A stretch of DNA of 10,630 nucleotides. Source: Mycobacterium sp. Lineage in GTDB: Bacteria > Actinomycetota > Actinomycetes > Mycobacteriales > Mycobacteriaceae. Position 1 is the stretch's first letter; each line of letters begins with the position of its first letter. Below, one piece after another: positions 1-6,510 of this stretch. Below the pieces are notes generated by a model, which ran no database searches, had not been told where the DNA came from, and worked only from the letters and a program-made list of their open reading frames with translations. The position numbers and the translations under genes were made by a program. The stretch is taken from NCBI GenBank assembly GCA_028706695.1, contig JAQTVU010000031.1, positions 1 to 10,630 of the forward strand, given 5' to 3'.

Positions 1-1728
1 CTTGGCACATGCTCGGATAAGGATCACGCCGACACGCCGGCAACCTCACCAGAAACATCGGCACCAACCGTCACGAACGACCAGCGCGGAACGGTCACGG
101 AGTTCCCCGAAACCGCGAAAGTCGAGGACAGCAGCGGCACGCTTAACCCGGCGAGGGCAGTGTTGATCGTCGACCAGGTCGCCGCAGCCCTGGACGCCGC
201 GCATGCCGAGCAGATCGTGCATCGCGACGTCAAACCCGGCAACATTTTGCTCACTGCCAACGATTTCGCGTGCCTGACCGATTTCGGGTTGGCCAATGCC
301 GCCCAGGACTCGAAGCTGACCACCGCCGGGAGCACCGTCGGCACCTTCGCCTACATGGCCCCCGAGCGGCTCACGATCGGCCAGCAGGTTGATCACCTCG
401 CCGACGTGTACGCGTTGGCGTGTGTGCTCTACGAATGCCTCACCGGCAGTACGCCGTATCTCACCGCCGACATGACCACACTGATCGCCGCGCACTTGAC
501 CGCTCCTATTCCGCGGCCCTCCCACGGCCGGCCCGAGGTCCCCGCAGCCTTCGACAAGGTGATCGAGCGTGGGATGGCCAAGGAACGCGAGGACCGGTAC
601 TCCAGCGCCGGTGAACTCGCCGCCGCCGCCAGGCACGCCCTCGGCACCTCGCCGGCGGCCCCTGTCCCGGTGCCAGGACCTGGCCCGGTAGAGCCGCCCC
701 TCGGGCGGGCCGGCCGGCACCGGACGATCGCTGTGGCGGCCACCGCGGCCGCGGTCGCCCTCGCCGCAGCGGTGGCAATACCGCTCTGGCACGGCCACCA
801 CCATCCCGCGCCTTTCGCGTCCGCAGCGCCGCCGCCGGGTGCGATACCTCCTGCCGTCGCGGCCAGCATTCCGGTCGGCAAGCACCCGGTAAGGGTGGCG
901 TTGGACCCCGCCGCGCACCGCGCCTACACGGCCAACAACGGCGACAACACGGTGACGGTTATCGATACCGTACGCCGCGCTGCGACGGGGACGATCAAGG
1001 TCGGTAGCGGCCCGATCGGAGCGGTCGTCGACCCCGGCACCCGCCGGGTCTGGGTGACGAACAGCGGCAGCGGCACCGTGTCGGTGACCAATGATCACGA
1101 CGTCCTGGACACAATCAAGGTTGGTGTAATGCCTTGGGGCATAGGCGTTGACGCTGACGCCCACATGGTCTATGTCGCCAACAACTGGGACAACACGGTG
1201 ACGCTGATCGACACCACCAGCCAAGCCGTGACCGCGACTGTGCACGTCGGAACCCACCCGGCCAGCGTGGCGGTCGATCCCCTCACGCACATCGCCTACG
1301 TCAGCAACAACGGCGACGACACAGTCTCGGTGATCAAGGACCGCGCTGTCGTCGCCAGCATCAAGGTCGGCGCCATGCCATGGGGAGTCGCGGTCGACCC
1401 CGGCGCGCACACGCTCTACAGCGCCAACTACGGGGACCGCAGCGTGTCGATCGTCGACACCACGCGTGATGCTGTGACCGCCACGATCAACGTCGGTGAT
1501 GCGTCACAAGCTGTCGCCGTGGACACCAGTACCCATATCGCTTACGTGGCCAATAACGCCACAGACGCCATGTTCATGCTCAACGGGAACGCTGTCACCG
1601 CCACGATCCACGCCGGGGACCGCTCCTGGGCGCTCGCTGTCGATCCGGATACTCACACCGTCTACAGCGCCACCGACCGCGACACCATGTCGGTGATCCA
1701 GCCCGCCGCCACCGCTTCCCAACGATGA
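1..1728 (+). CDS. PknD-like Ser/Thr kinase with YVTN propeller, N-lobe missing (partial at left edge)
   Basis: The frame is open from base 1; the first possible start inside the window is GTG at 160, used here for residue numbers. The kinase C-lobe is intact: catalytic loop H21-R-D23 with K25 and N28, DFG at 41-43, a Thr/Ser-containing activation loop, APE ending at E69, and the helix F Asp in the DVYAL stretch near 82. A Pro-rich linker (about 163-180), one membrane helix (about 189-210) and an extracytoplasmic seven-blade YVTN propeller (about 237-515) follow, the architecture of mycobacterial PknD-type receptor kinases. The glycine-rich loop, the VAIK lysine and the helix C glutamate are absent. 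Where they should be, codons 1-48 read as a Ser/Thr/Pro-rich stretch after an L-G-T-C group, like a processed lipoprotein N-terminus, and kinase similarity resumes abruptly at about 139-160. I infer a chimeric or decayed gene that cannot bind ATP normally; the propeller may still be made. Family call firm, functionality doubtful. Confidence 0.8.
   Translation, partial: LGTCSDKDHADTPATSPETSAPTVTNDQRGTVTEFPETAKVEDSSGTLNPARAVLIVDQVAAALDAAHAEQIVHRDVKPGNILLTANDFACLTDFGLANAAQDSKLTTAGSTVGTFAYMAPERLTIGQQVDHLADVYALACVLYECLTGSTPYLTADMTTLIAAHLTAPIPRPSHGRPEVPAAFDKVIERGMAKEREDRYSSAGELAAAARHALGTSPAAPVPVPGPGPVEPPLGRAGRHRTIAVAATAAAVALAAAVAIPLWHGHHHPAPFASAAPPPGAIPPAVAASIPVGKHPVRVALDPAAHRAYTANNGDNTVTVIDTVRRAATGTIKVGSGPIGAVVDPGTRRVWVTNSGSGTVSVTNDHDVLDTIKVGVMPWGIGVDADAHMVYVANNWDNTVTLIDTTSQAVTATVHVGTHPASVAVDPLTHIAYVSNNGDDTVSVIKDRAVVASIKVGAMPWGVAVDPGAHTLYSANYGDRSVSIVDTTRDAVTATINVGDASQAVAVDTSTHIAYVANNATDAMFMLNGNAVTATIHAGDRSWALAVDPDTHTVYSATDRDTMSVIQPAATASQR
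868..1704 (+). repeat. Seven YVTN beta-propeller blades encoded in tandem
   Basis: Seven degenerate repeats of the form IxVGxxPxxVAVDPxxHxxYVxN, then a TVSVID-type strand, can be aligned by eye. Lengths alternate strictly 42, 40, 42, 40, 42, 40 residues, with a shorter last blade. Odd blades carry an IDTT..AVTAT-type end and even blades a two-residue-shorter version. Blades 1 and 3 are also nearly identical in DNA across about 30 bases (from 931 and from 1177). This fits growth by duplication of a two-blade unit. Such propellers usually bind ligands or proteins outside the membrane; the ligand is unknown. Confidence 0.85.
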
Positions 1729-1771
1729 GAACCACGGACAGCCCAAGCCGATGAAGCGCGCCACCATGAGG

Positions 1772-1812
1772 CTAACGCGCGTATACTGATGTTAGTCTGC
1801 GTTAGTTAGAGG
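1772..1812 (+). promoter_or_regulatory. Promoter, operator and RBS of the Xre-RES operon
   Basis: TATACT at 1782-1787 is a near-consensus -10; no good -35 is visible 16-18 bases upstream. A perfect inverted repeat, CTAACGC (1772-1778) and GCGTTAG (1799-1805), brackets the -10 and the predicted start of transcription (about 1794), and GTTAG recurs directly at 1791, 1801 and 1805. AGAGG at 1808-1812 is a Shine-Dalgarno sequence 8 bases before the ATG. Xre-RES operons are commonly autorepressed by the antitoxin, so the repeat is a likely operator; that role is inferred. Confidence 0.55.
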
Positions 1813-1820
1813 TGGTGTGG

Positions 1821-2411
1821 ATGAGCATTGATGAGCTCGACCAGCTGCTGCACGACCGTTTCGACCTCAGCCGCGATGATCTGATCGCGGCCCTCAAGAC
1901 ACTGTCGGCGCAGAGGCCGTGGGCGGCGTCCCTCACCACAGCCGAGGCCGACCTGCTCGACAGCGCCGGCCTCGTTGAAGGCCCCGAGGCCTACCGCGAA
2001 ATCACAGCCGACGTCGTCGCGCACATGGCCAGGCTGATCAGCACCGCCTACAGCTCCGCTGCGGTCGCAAAAGGCCTGGGCGTCAACGAGTCCCGAATCC
2101 GTCAGCGGCGCCTAGAACGAACCCTGTGGGCAATCGACGACAACGGGGCGTGGGTCTATCCGGCTGTACAGTTCGACCGCGAGGTGACCAAAGACCAGTC
2201 CAGGCTGAAGCAGGTGCGGGGCCTCGACCAGGTGCTGGCCGCGTTGCCGTCTGATCTGCATCCGACCGCAGTGGCGGGGTTCCTCCTGACCCCGCAGCCG
2301 GAGTTGAGCCTGGACAATCGGCCGCGCGCGGTGCGGGACTGGTTGCGCAGCGGCGGCTCCGTCGAGCCGGTGCTGGGCCTCATCGAGATTGGGGAGTGGG
2401 CGCGTCGGTGA
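1821..2411 (+). CDS. Xre/MbcA/ParS-family antitoxin of a RES toxin
   Basis: This 196-residue protein is the predicted antitoxin and autoregulator for the RES toxin that overlaps its end. A helix-turn-helix-like stretch lies at about residues 70-100 (AAVAKGLGVNESRIRQRR). The C-terminal quarter (about 135-192) resembles the MbcA/ParS toxin-binding domain (DUF2384), with PRAVRDWLRSGG followed by EPVLGLIE. In M. tuberculosis MbcA this domain plugs the active site of the NAD+-degrading partner. ATG at 1821 is preferred over in-frame GTG codons at 1812 and 1815 because AGAGG sits 8 bases upstream of it. The last codons overlap the toxin start by four bases (GTGA), which indicates translational coupling. 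The family is judged from gene order plus the C-terminal motif; overall similarity to MbcA is modest. Confidence 0.82.
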   Translation: MSIDELDQLLHDRFDLSRDDLIAALKTLSAQRPWAASLTTAEADLLDSAGLVEGPEAYREITADVVAHMARLISTAYSSAAVAKGLGVNESRIRQRRLERTLWAIDDNGAWVYPAVQFDREVTKDQSRLKQVRGLDQVLAALPSDLHPTAVAGFLLTPQPELSLDNRPRAVRDWLRSGGSVEPVLGLIEIGEWARR

Positions 2412-3046
2412 GCGATCCGATGCTGCCGGTCGCTCCCGATCCGGCGGTGCTGGCCAGCCTCGGATTACAGGCGGGCGACACGCGCGGCGTCGAGACCGCC
2501 GAGATCTGGTGGCGTATACACCGGACCGAAGGCGCCCTTGTGTTGCCGTGGACTGGCTTTCGCTCGTTCGGCCCGATCCTGCGGTTCGATCCGCACCCGT
2601 TGCCGCAAGGCGAAGACCCCGAGCGCAGTGTCTGGTACGGGGCATCGAGTCCCGACGCCGCCCTGGGTGAAGCCTTCCAGGTGGACCGCACCATCGACCG
2701 ACGCCGCGGCCGCCCGTATCTGACCGCATTGTCCTTCGTCCGTCAGCTCACCGTCGTCGACGTTGCCGCCGACAGTCTCGGCGCCTGGATCACCCGCGCG
2801 GGAGGCACTTTCGCGATCTCCACCGCACCTCACGCCGGCACGCAGCAATGGGCTCGACACATCGCCGCGGCCTTTCCAGACCTGGACGGCATCCGCTATA
2901 ACAGTCGCTTCGCCGGCCTGGCGTTGTTCACCCCGGCCCGATCCGCGATGCCTGTGCGACCGCAGCTTTCCCTCCCCTTGGACCATCCCGGCCTGAGCGC
3001 CAGGCTGGCCGGGGCCGCCAAACGGCTGGGATACCGGGTCATCTGA
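2408..3046 (+). CDS. RES-domain toxin (NAD+ phosphorylase/hydrolase type)
   Basis: This 212-residue protein carries the three signatures that name the RES family: Arg in WWRIHR (R36, R39), Glu in the WYGASSP..ALGEAF block (E88), and Ser in YNSRFAG (S166). Characterised members such as M. tuberculosis MbcT and Pseudomonas Res destroy cellular NAD+ and stop growth until the antitoxin binds. The start chosen is GTG 2408, which overlaps the antitoxin stop as GTGA and has GGGGAG (2391-2396) 11 bases upstream; GTG 2396 and ATG 2420 are also in frame but fit that site less well. Length is normal and no key residue is missing, so the toxin looks intact. It ends 10 bases from the convergent ligase gene. 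Confidence 0.88.
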   Translation: MSDPMLPVAPDPAVLASLGLQAGDTRGVETAEIWWRIHRTEGALVLPWTGFRSFGPILRFDPHPLPQGEDPERSVWYGASSPDAALGEAFQVDRTIDRRRGRPYLTALSFVRQLTVVDVAADSLGAWITRAGGTFAISTAPHAGTQQWARHIAAAFPDLDGIRYNSRFAGLALFTPARSAMPVRPQLSLPLDHPGLSARLAGAAKRLGYRVI

Positions 3047-3056
3047 GCCGGCGAGT

Positions 3057-4001
3057 TCAGGGCGGCGCCGCGCTCGGCGGCAACTTGACGGTGGTGGCGT
3101 CGACGCCGGCGGCGACGGCCTTGAGCGCGGCATGGCGCAGCCGGCCGGTGAATTGGCGGTATTCGACTTCGACGACCACGTCGGGTCGCACCCAGCTGAT
3201 CCGGGCATCGTCGGGCACCGGGCCGGCAAACGGTGTCACCGGCTGGGCGATGGCCGCCAACTGGGCGGCAAGCGCGCCGCGGACGCGTTGGGAAAGGCCG
3301 GTGCCGACTTGGCCGGCGTAGACGAGCTCGCCGGTATCGTTGTGCGCCCCGACGAGTAGTGCGCCGAAGCCGCCGCGGCCCGGGGTGAAGCCGCCGACAA
3401 CCAGGGGTGCGCGTTGGCGCACAACGACTTTGACCCAGTGCGGCGATCTCCGGCCCGGCTGGTAGGTCGAGGTGGCCCGTTTGAGGACGTAGCCTTCGAG
3501 GCCCATCGCGGCGACGACGTCGTACATGGCGTCGGCGCTGATTCCGGTCCAGTACGACGGGGTCAGGATGGGCGGACTGTCGAGGTGCAGGCCGGCCAGC
3601 AGCTCGCGGCGCTGCAGGTAGGGCCGGCCGGTGACGTCCTCGCCGTCGAGCCACAGGCAATCGAAGACAAAGTACATAGCTTTCAGGGTTACGAGCAGAT
3701 GCGCCGGCGGGCGGCTGGCGCGAAGGCGGCGCTGCAGCAACGCGAAGGAGGGCCGGGCATGCTCGTCGAGCACCACGAGCTCTCCGTCGAGGATCACCGG
3801 GCGGCCGTCGAGCAGGCGCATCAGCCCATCGGTGATCTCCGGGAAGCCCTCGGTGAGGTTGGTGGCTTGTCGGCTGAACAGTTCGATGCGCTGCCCGCAC
3901 CGGGCGGCCGCGCGGGCGCCGTCCCACTTGGCCTCCAGACACCAGCCGGTGGTGTCGGAGGGTGCCGGGCCGGCCGTGGCCAGCATTGGGGCGGGTGGCA
4001 C
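3057..4001 (-). CDS. ATP-dependent DNA ligase, LigD-ligase-domain/LigC-like
   Basis: The protein seals nicks in DNA through a covalent lysyl-AMP. From the start used here (314 residues) the nucleotidyltransferase motifs follow in order: motif I EAKWDGAR with nucleophile K25, motif III LDGE (71-74), motif IIIa FVFDCLWLDG (111-120), motif IV EGYVLKR (169-175), motif V WVKVV with K191, and an OB-fold with VGTGL (232-236). Layout and the leading PMLAT match the ligase domain of LigD and the mycobacterial LigC group that act in end joining. No polymerase or phosphoesterase domain is fused, and no Ku gene is in the window. GTG 4001 has GGAGGAGG seven bases upstream; the frame stays open to TTG 4103, which also has GGGAGG seven bases upstream and would add 34 residues. 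The ending is intact. Ligase identity is firm; the subfamily is not. Confidence 0.87.
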   Translation of the reverse strand: MPPAPMLATAGPAPSDTTGWCLEAKWDGARAAARCGQRIELFSRQATNLTEGFPEITDGLMRLLDGRPVILDGELVVLDEHARPSFALLQRRLRASRPPAHLLVTLKAMYFVFDCLWLDGEDVTGRPYLQRRELLAGLHLDSPPILTPSYWTGISADAMYDVVAAMGLEGYVLKRATSTYQPGRRSPHWVKVVVRQRAPLVVGGFTPGRGGFGALLVGAHNDTGELVYAGQVGTGLSQRVRGALAAQLAAIAQPVTPFAGPVPDDARISWVRPDVVVEVEYRQFTGRLRHAALKAVAAGVDATTVKLPPSAAPP

Positions 4002-4103
4002 TGGCACCCCTCCTCCCACCCCCGCACGTGCCACGGTCCCCAGTGTGAGGGATGCGCTGAGGCGTGGCAGCAGCGGTGAGTCGGCGGTGAACCGCCAAGC
4101 CAA

Positions 4104-4194
4104 GTTTCATCCTCCCGCACACTAATTAAGTTTTATACAAGTATTCTTTAATAGGAGAGCGGTTGCTGAAAGTTTTCCCTGGGGGTCCCTGACC
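4104..4194. promoter_or_regulatory. AT-rich divergent promoter region, ligase (-) and Fic (+)
   Basis: The gap between the divergent ligase and Fic frames holds a very AT-rich core at 4124-4153, with only 4 G/C in 30 bases against GC-rich flanks. It contains several -10-like hexamers: TATACA (4134-4139) and TTTAAT (4147-4152) on the plus strand, and TATAAA (4137-4132) on the minus strand. None has a good -35 at proper spacing, so I name the region rather than one promoter. TCCCTG is directly repeated at 4176 and 4186. G-rich 4180-4185 lies nine bases before the Fic ATG and may serve as its ribosome-binding site. Confidence 0.4.
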
Positions 4195-5391
4195 ATGAAC
4201 TGGCCCGCGCACACCACGCTGGCGCGCCCTTGGCGCAGCAAGGGCCGCGCCGGCAGCCGCGCAGACCGCACCCTGACCGAGATCATGGTGAACATCCCGC
4301 CCGAGATAGGTCGCTTCGACTACACCCCAGCCGGCGACGTCGGTCGCGTCCACGAGGACGCCGTCATCGCCGCCACGCGCCTGGAAGCGGGGTTCGGTCG
4401 ACATTTGGCTCCTCTGGCCGATTTCCTTCTGCGCAGCGAATCAGTGGCCTCCTCCAAGATCGAGCACGTCGCCGCGGACTGGCGTGGGTTCGCCAAGGCC
4501 GTCGCCGGTGTCAAAGCCAGCGACGACGCCAAATCCCAGCTGGCCGCCACACGCGCGTTGGCCTCGTTGACCGCCGCGGCCGACGCCGGCCCCCTCACGC
4601 TTGCCGCAGTGCTGGACGCCCACCGGCTCCTGATGGCCCCGGACTATTACACCGCCCGTGACGGCGGAATGCTGCGCACGGTCCAGAACTGGATCGGTGG
4701 AAGCGATTTCACACCGATCGATGCAATGTTCGTCCCCCCTCCCCCGGATCTTGTGCCCGACCTGATGACTGACCTGATGGAGTTCGCGAACCGCAGCGAT
4801 TTGCCAATCATCGCGCAGGCGGCGATCGCGCACGCCCAGTTCCTCTCGATCCACCCGTTCACCGACGGAAACGGCCGCACCGGGCGGGCAATGATCAGCG
4901 CGATCCTGCGTCGACGTGGTCTGACCCGCCGGGTCACTGTTCCCCTGGCGTCGGTGATGCTGGCTGACACCGGCCGGTACTTCGACCACCTCACCGCTTA
5001 CCGCCAAGGTGACGCCGACGGCCTTGTCGGCTACGTCGCCGGTGCCACGGTTATCGCCTCCGAGGCGGCAGAGGTCTCCGCTGCGGCGTTGGCAGAGCTG
5101 CCGGAGCGCTGGCATGCTGTTGCGGCACCTCGGGCGAATTCGGCGGACGAGAAACTCATTGCAGCACTGCTGGATACGCCGATCTTGGATGCCACCGCTG
5201 CTATTGGGATCACCGGGACCAGTGAGCCCAGCACGTATAAGGCGCTGGATCGTTTGACCGAGGCGGGCATCCTCGAGGTGACGTCGACAGCTCGCCGTAA
5301 CAGGATCTGGGTCGCTATCGATGTGATGGTCGAATTGGATTCACTGAGCGCCGCGATTGGCCGGCGAACCAGGCATTCGCAACCGCGGTAG
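4195..5391 (+). CDS. Fic-domain AMP-transferase, class II with winged-helix C-terminus
   Basis: Fic proteins transfer AMP from ATP to hydroxyl side chains of target proteins. The active-site motif HPFTDGNGRTGRA starts at H220 and matches HxFx(D/E)GNGRxxR completely, so catalysis should be intact. An N-terminal Fic_N-like region precedes it (about 30-110) and includes SSKIE at 86-90, the position and form of the class II inhibitory helix whose Glu blocks productive ATP binding. Here the residue after Glu is His, where Gly or Asn is usual. The C-terminal 80 residues (ADEKLIAALL to RIWVAID) look like a winged helix, common in stand-alone Fic proteins. With 398 residues the length is normal. ATG 4195 gives a basic 30-residue leader; ATG 4285 (MVNIPPEIGRF) is an alternative. 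No Phd-like antitoxin is next to it, in keeping with self-inhibition. The target is unknown. Confidence 0.9.
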   Translation: MNWPAHTTLARPWRSKGRAGSRADRTLTEIMVNIPPEIGRFDYTPAGDVGRVHEDAVIAATRLEAGFGRHLAPLADFLLRSESVASSKIEHVAADWRGFAKAVAGVKASDDAKSQLAATRALASLTAAADAGPLTLAAVLDAHRLLMAPDYYTARDGGMLRTVQNWIGGSDFTPIDAMFVPPPPDLVPDLMTDLMEFANRSDLPIIAQAAIAHAQFLSIHPFTDGNGRTGRAMISAILRRRGLTRRVTVPLASVMLADTGRYFDHLTAYRQGDADGLVGYVAGATVIASEAAEVSAAALAELPERWHAVAAPRANSADEKLIAALLDTPILDATAAIGITGTSEPSTYKALDRLTEAGILEVTSTARRNRIWVAIDVMVELDSLSAAIGRRTRHSQPR

Positions 5392-5412
5392 CCGCCAGGC
5401 GGGAAAACCGCG
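5384..5412. terminator. Possible bidirectional hairpin between Fic and HEPN genes
   Basis: CGCGGT (5384-5389) pairs with ACCGCG (5407-5412), and inside them CCGC and GCGG (within 5392-5402) can form a second short stem. It lies in the 34-base gap between converging stop codons and includes the Fic stop. There is no T-tract on either strand, so intrinsic termination is uncertain, although mycobacterial terminators often lack one. Confidence 0.3.
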
Positions 5413-5425
5413 CAGCGCGTACATG

Positions 5426-5887
5426 TCATGCCCAGATGCCGAGTTCAGGGAGGAGTTGTTCGGCGGCGTCGATGATGTACTGGGCGTTGTCCAGGGCCCG
5501 ATCGGTGTCTGCGGTAGGCAGTTCGAGATCGGTGGTGCGGCGCGGATATTCGAGCTGATTGCGGATTCTGCGCATGGTGTTGAACGTGCTGAAGTGCGAT
5601 CCGAATTGCGCTTCGGCCGCTTCGGCCACCGCGATGTGGCCGCCCCTGGTCGTCGGGCGCAGGCCCTGCTGCACGAGCAGCGCGGTGATCGCCTGGCGGG
5701 TGGCGTCGTAGGCGAGTTCGAATGCGCCGATGTGGTCGGCGGTGCGGGCCGCGTGCGCGCCGGCGAGGCGCTGACGGGCTTGTTCGAGTAGATAGGTGCC
5801 GTCAGCGGCGGCGCCGCTGATGTGTTCGAGGCTGCCGTTCCCGACGAGCTGGGTGATCGCCGCGCGCCCTGGGCCCCAGCTCGTCAC
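5426..5887 (-). CDS. HEPN-like partner of a nucleotidyltransferase (MNT-HEPN pair)
   Basis: This 153-residue, largely helical protein is the second gene of an operon with the winged-helix MNT protein. The helical pattern AYDATRQAITALLVQQGL (about 60-76), then RGGH and a late RRIRNQLEYP (106-115), matches actinobacterial HEPN proteins that sit beside HTH-nucleotidyltransferases. In the characterised HepT-MntA system HEPN is an RNase toxin with an RX4-6H motif, and MntA AMPylates a tyrosine near it. Here R109-N110 and Y114 are present, but the catalytic His is absent. GTG 5887 overlaps the upstream stop as GTGA and has GAGGT six bases before it (minus strand, 5898-5894); an upstream extension to 5968 would only re-read the neighbour. 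Whether this member is a toxin, a target or a sensor cannot be decided from sequence. Confidence 0.75.
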   Translation of the reverse strand: MTSWGPGRAAITQLVGNGSLEHISGAAADGTYLLEQARQRLAGAHAARTADHIGAFELAYDATRQAITALLVQQGLRPTTRGGHIAVAEAAEAQFGSHFSTFNTMRRIRNQLEYPRRTTDLELPTADTDRALDNAQYIIDAAEQLLPELGIWA

Positions 5888-6474
5888 GCTGCGACCTCGG
5901 GAAAGACCTGGATGTAGGGGCGCTGCTGGATCTCGGTGAGCAAGGTCCAGTCCTGCGGGGCTTGCCATTGGGCCGGCGTGGCCTGCTCGGGGTTGATCGG
6001 GGTGTGCAGACGTTTTTCGGCCCGGTCGGCCGCCTCGTAAAGGTCAGTGCGCGTGGGGGTGCCGATGACGAGCACGTCGATGTCGTTGGGCGGGGGGCCG
6101 GGCTGGCCGCTGTAGCGGGCGGCCCAGGAGCCGAAGATCAAGACTTGTTGCGCGTCGGGGATGGTGCTGAATTCCTCGGCGATGACCGCGTGGGGGCCGA
6201 AGGTTAGCAGTGCGAGCTGCGTGAGGGGCGCATAGGCGGGGTGGTCGGGGTTCGCGCTGATCAGCCGGTTGCGTCCTTGCCGGCGGTCCCGCAGGACGTG
6301 GGCGGTGACGAGGCGTTCGATTTCTTGCTGGGCGGTCTGTTTGGAGACGCCGAGCGTGGCGGCGAGGTCGGTAACGGTGTACTCGCGTTCGGGGTTGAGG
6401 AGCAGGTGGGCTAAGAGTTGGCCTTGGTGCTGTGACCGGAAGATCGGGAGTAACGCGGGAGCTGCGGTACGCAT
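5884..6474 (-). CDS. Winged-helix regulator fused to MNT-type nucleotidyltransferase
   Basis: The 196-residue protein has an ArsR/MarR-like winged helix at about 20-72 (YTVTDLAATLGVSKQTAQQ is the recognition region) and a minimal nucleotidyltransferase domain from about 107, with GSWAARYSG (G115-S116) and, after a loop, DID (D131, D133). These are the pol-beta superfamily nucleotide- and metal-binding motifs. In MNT-HEPN modules such enzymes AMPylate and silence the HEPN partner; the HTH suggests it also represses its own promoter. ATG 6474 is chosen over TTG 6510 because the predicted promoter (6481-6510) would start RNA at or next to that ATG, giving a leaderless message, and TTG 6510 lies inside the -35 element. 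It overlaps the HEPN gene by four bases. Domain call firm, biochemical role inferred. Confidence 0.85.
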   Translation of the reverse strand: MRTAAPALLPIFRSQHQGQLLAHLLLNPEREYTVTDLAATLGVSKQTAQQEIERLVTAHVLRDRRQGRNRLISANPDHPAYAPLTQLALLTFGPHAVIAEEFSTIPDAQQVLIFGSWAARYSGQPGPPPNDIDVLVIGTPTRTDLYEAADRAEKRLHTPINPEQATPAQWQAPQDWTLLTEIQQRPYIQVFPEVAA

Positions 6475-6480
6475 AACCCG

Positions 6481-6510
6481 ATCATATGTCCGCTTAATAC
6501 GGACAGTCAA
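6481..6510 (-). promoter_or_regulatory. Leaderless promoter with internal operator for the MNT-HEPN operon
   Basis: On the minus strand TTGACT (6510-6505) and TATGAT (6486-6481) each match five of six sigma-70/SigA consensus bases, with an 18-base spacer. Seven bases after the -10 falls the A of ATG 6474, so the message should be leaderless. The spacer holds the palindrome TGTCCG-N7-CGGACA (6487-6492 and 6500-6505), which touches both elements. A repressor bound there would block RNA polymerase; the encoded winged-helix protein is the obvious candidate. Confidence 0.75.

Noticed and set aside
46..1410. 454-codon minus-strand frame opposite the kinase-propeller gene
   Set aside because: It is the mirror of the plus-strand repeats, rich in Arg, Gly, Val and His with no domain, and the plus frame has clear kinase and YVTN motifs.
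2896..4122. 408-codon minus-strand frame over the ligase and the end of the RES gene
   Set aside because: The adjacent frame has all ligase motifs; this one is Arg/Pro/Ala-rich and without motifs. A frameshift from its ATG at 4110 into the ligase frame was considered, but the ligase has its own good starts.
4441..5115. 224-codon minus-strand frame opposite Fic
   Set aside because: Shadow of a gene with a complete Fic motif; no ribosome-binding site or recognisable family.
5357..5791. 144-codon plus-strand frame opposite the HEPN gene
   Set aside because: The minus-strand HEPN frame has a GTGA-coupled start and a family motif; the plus frame overlaps the Fic end and has neither.
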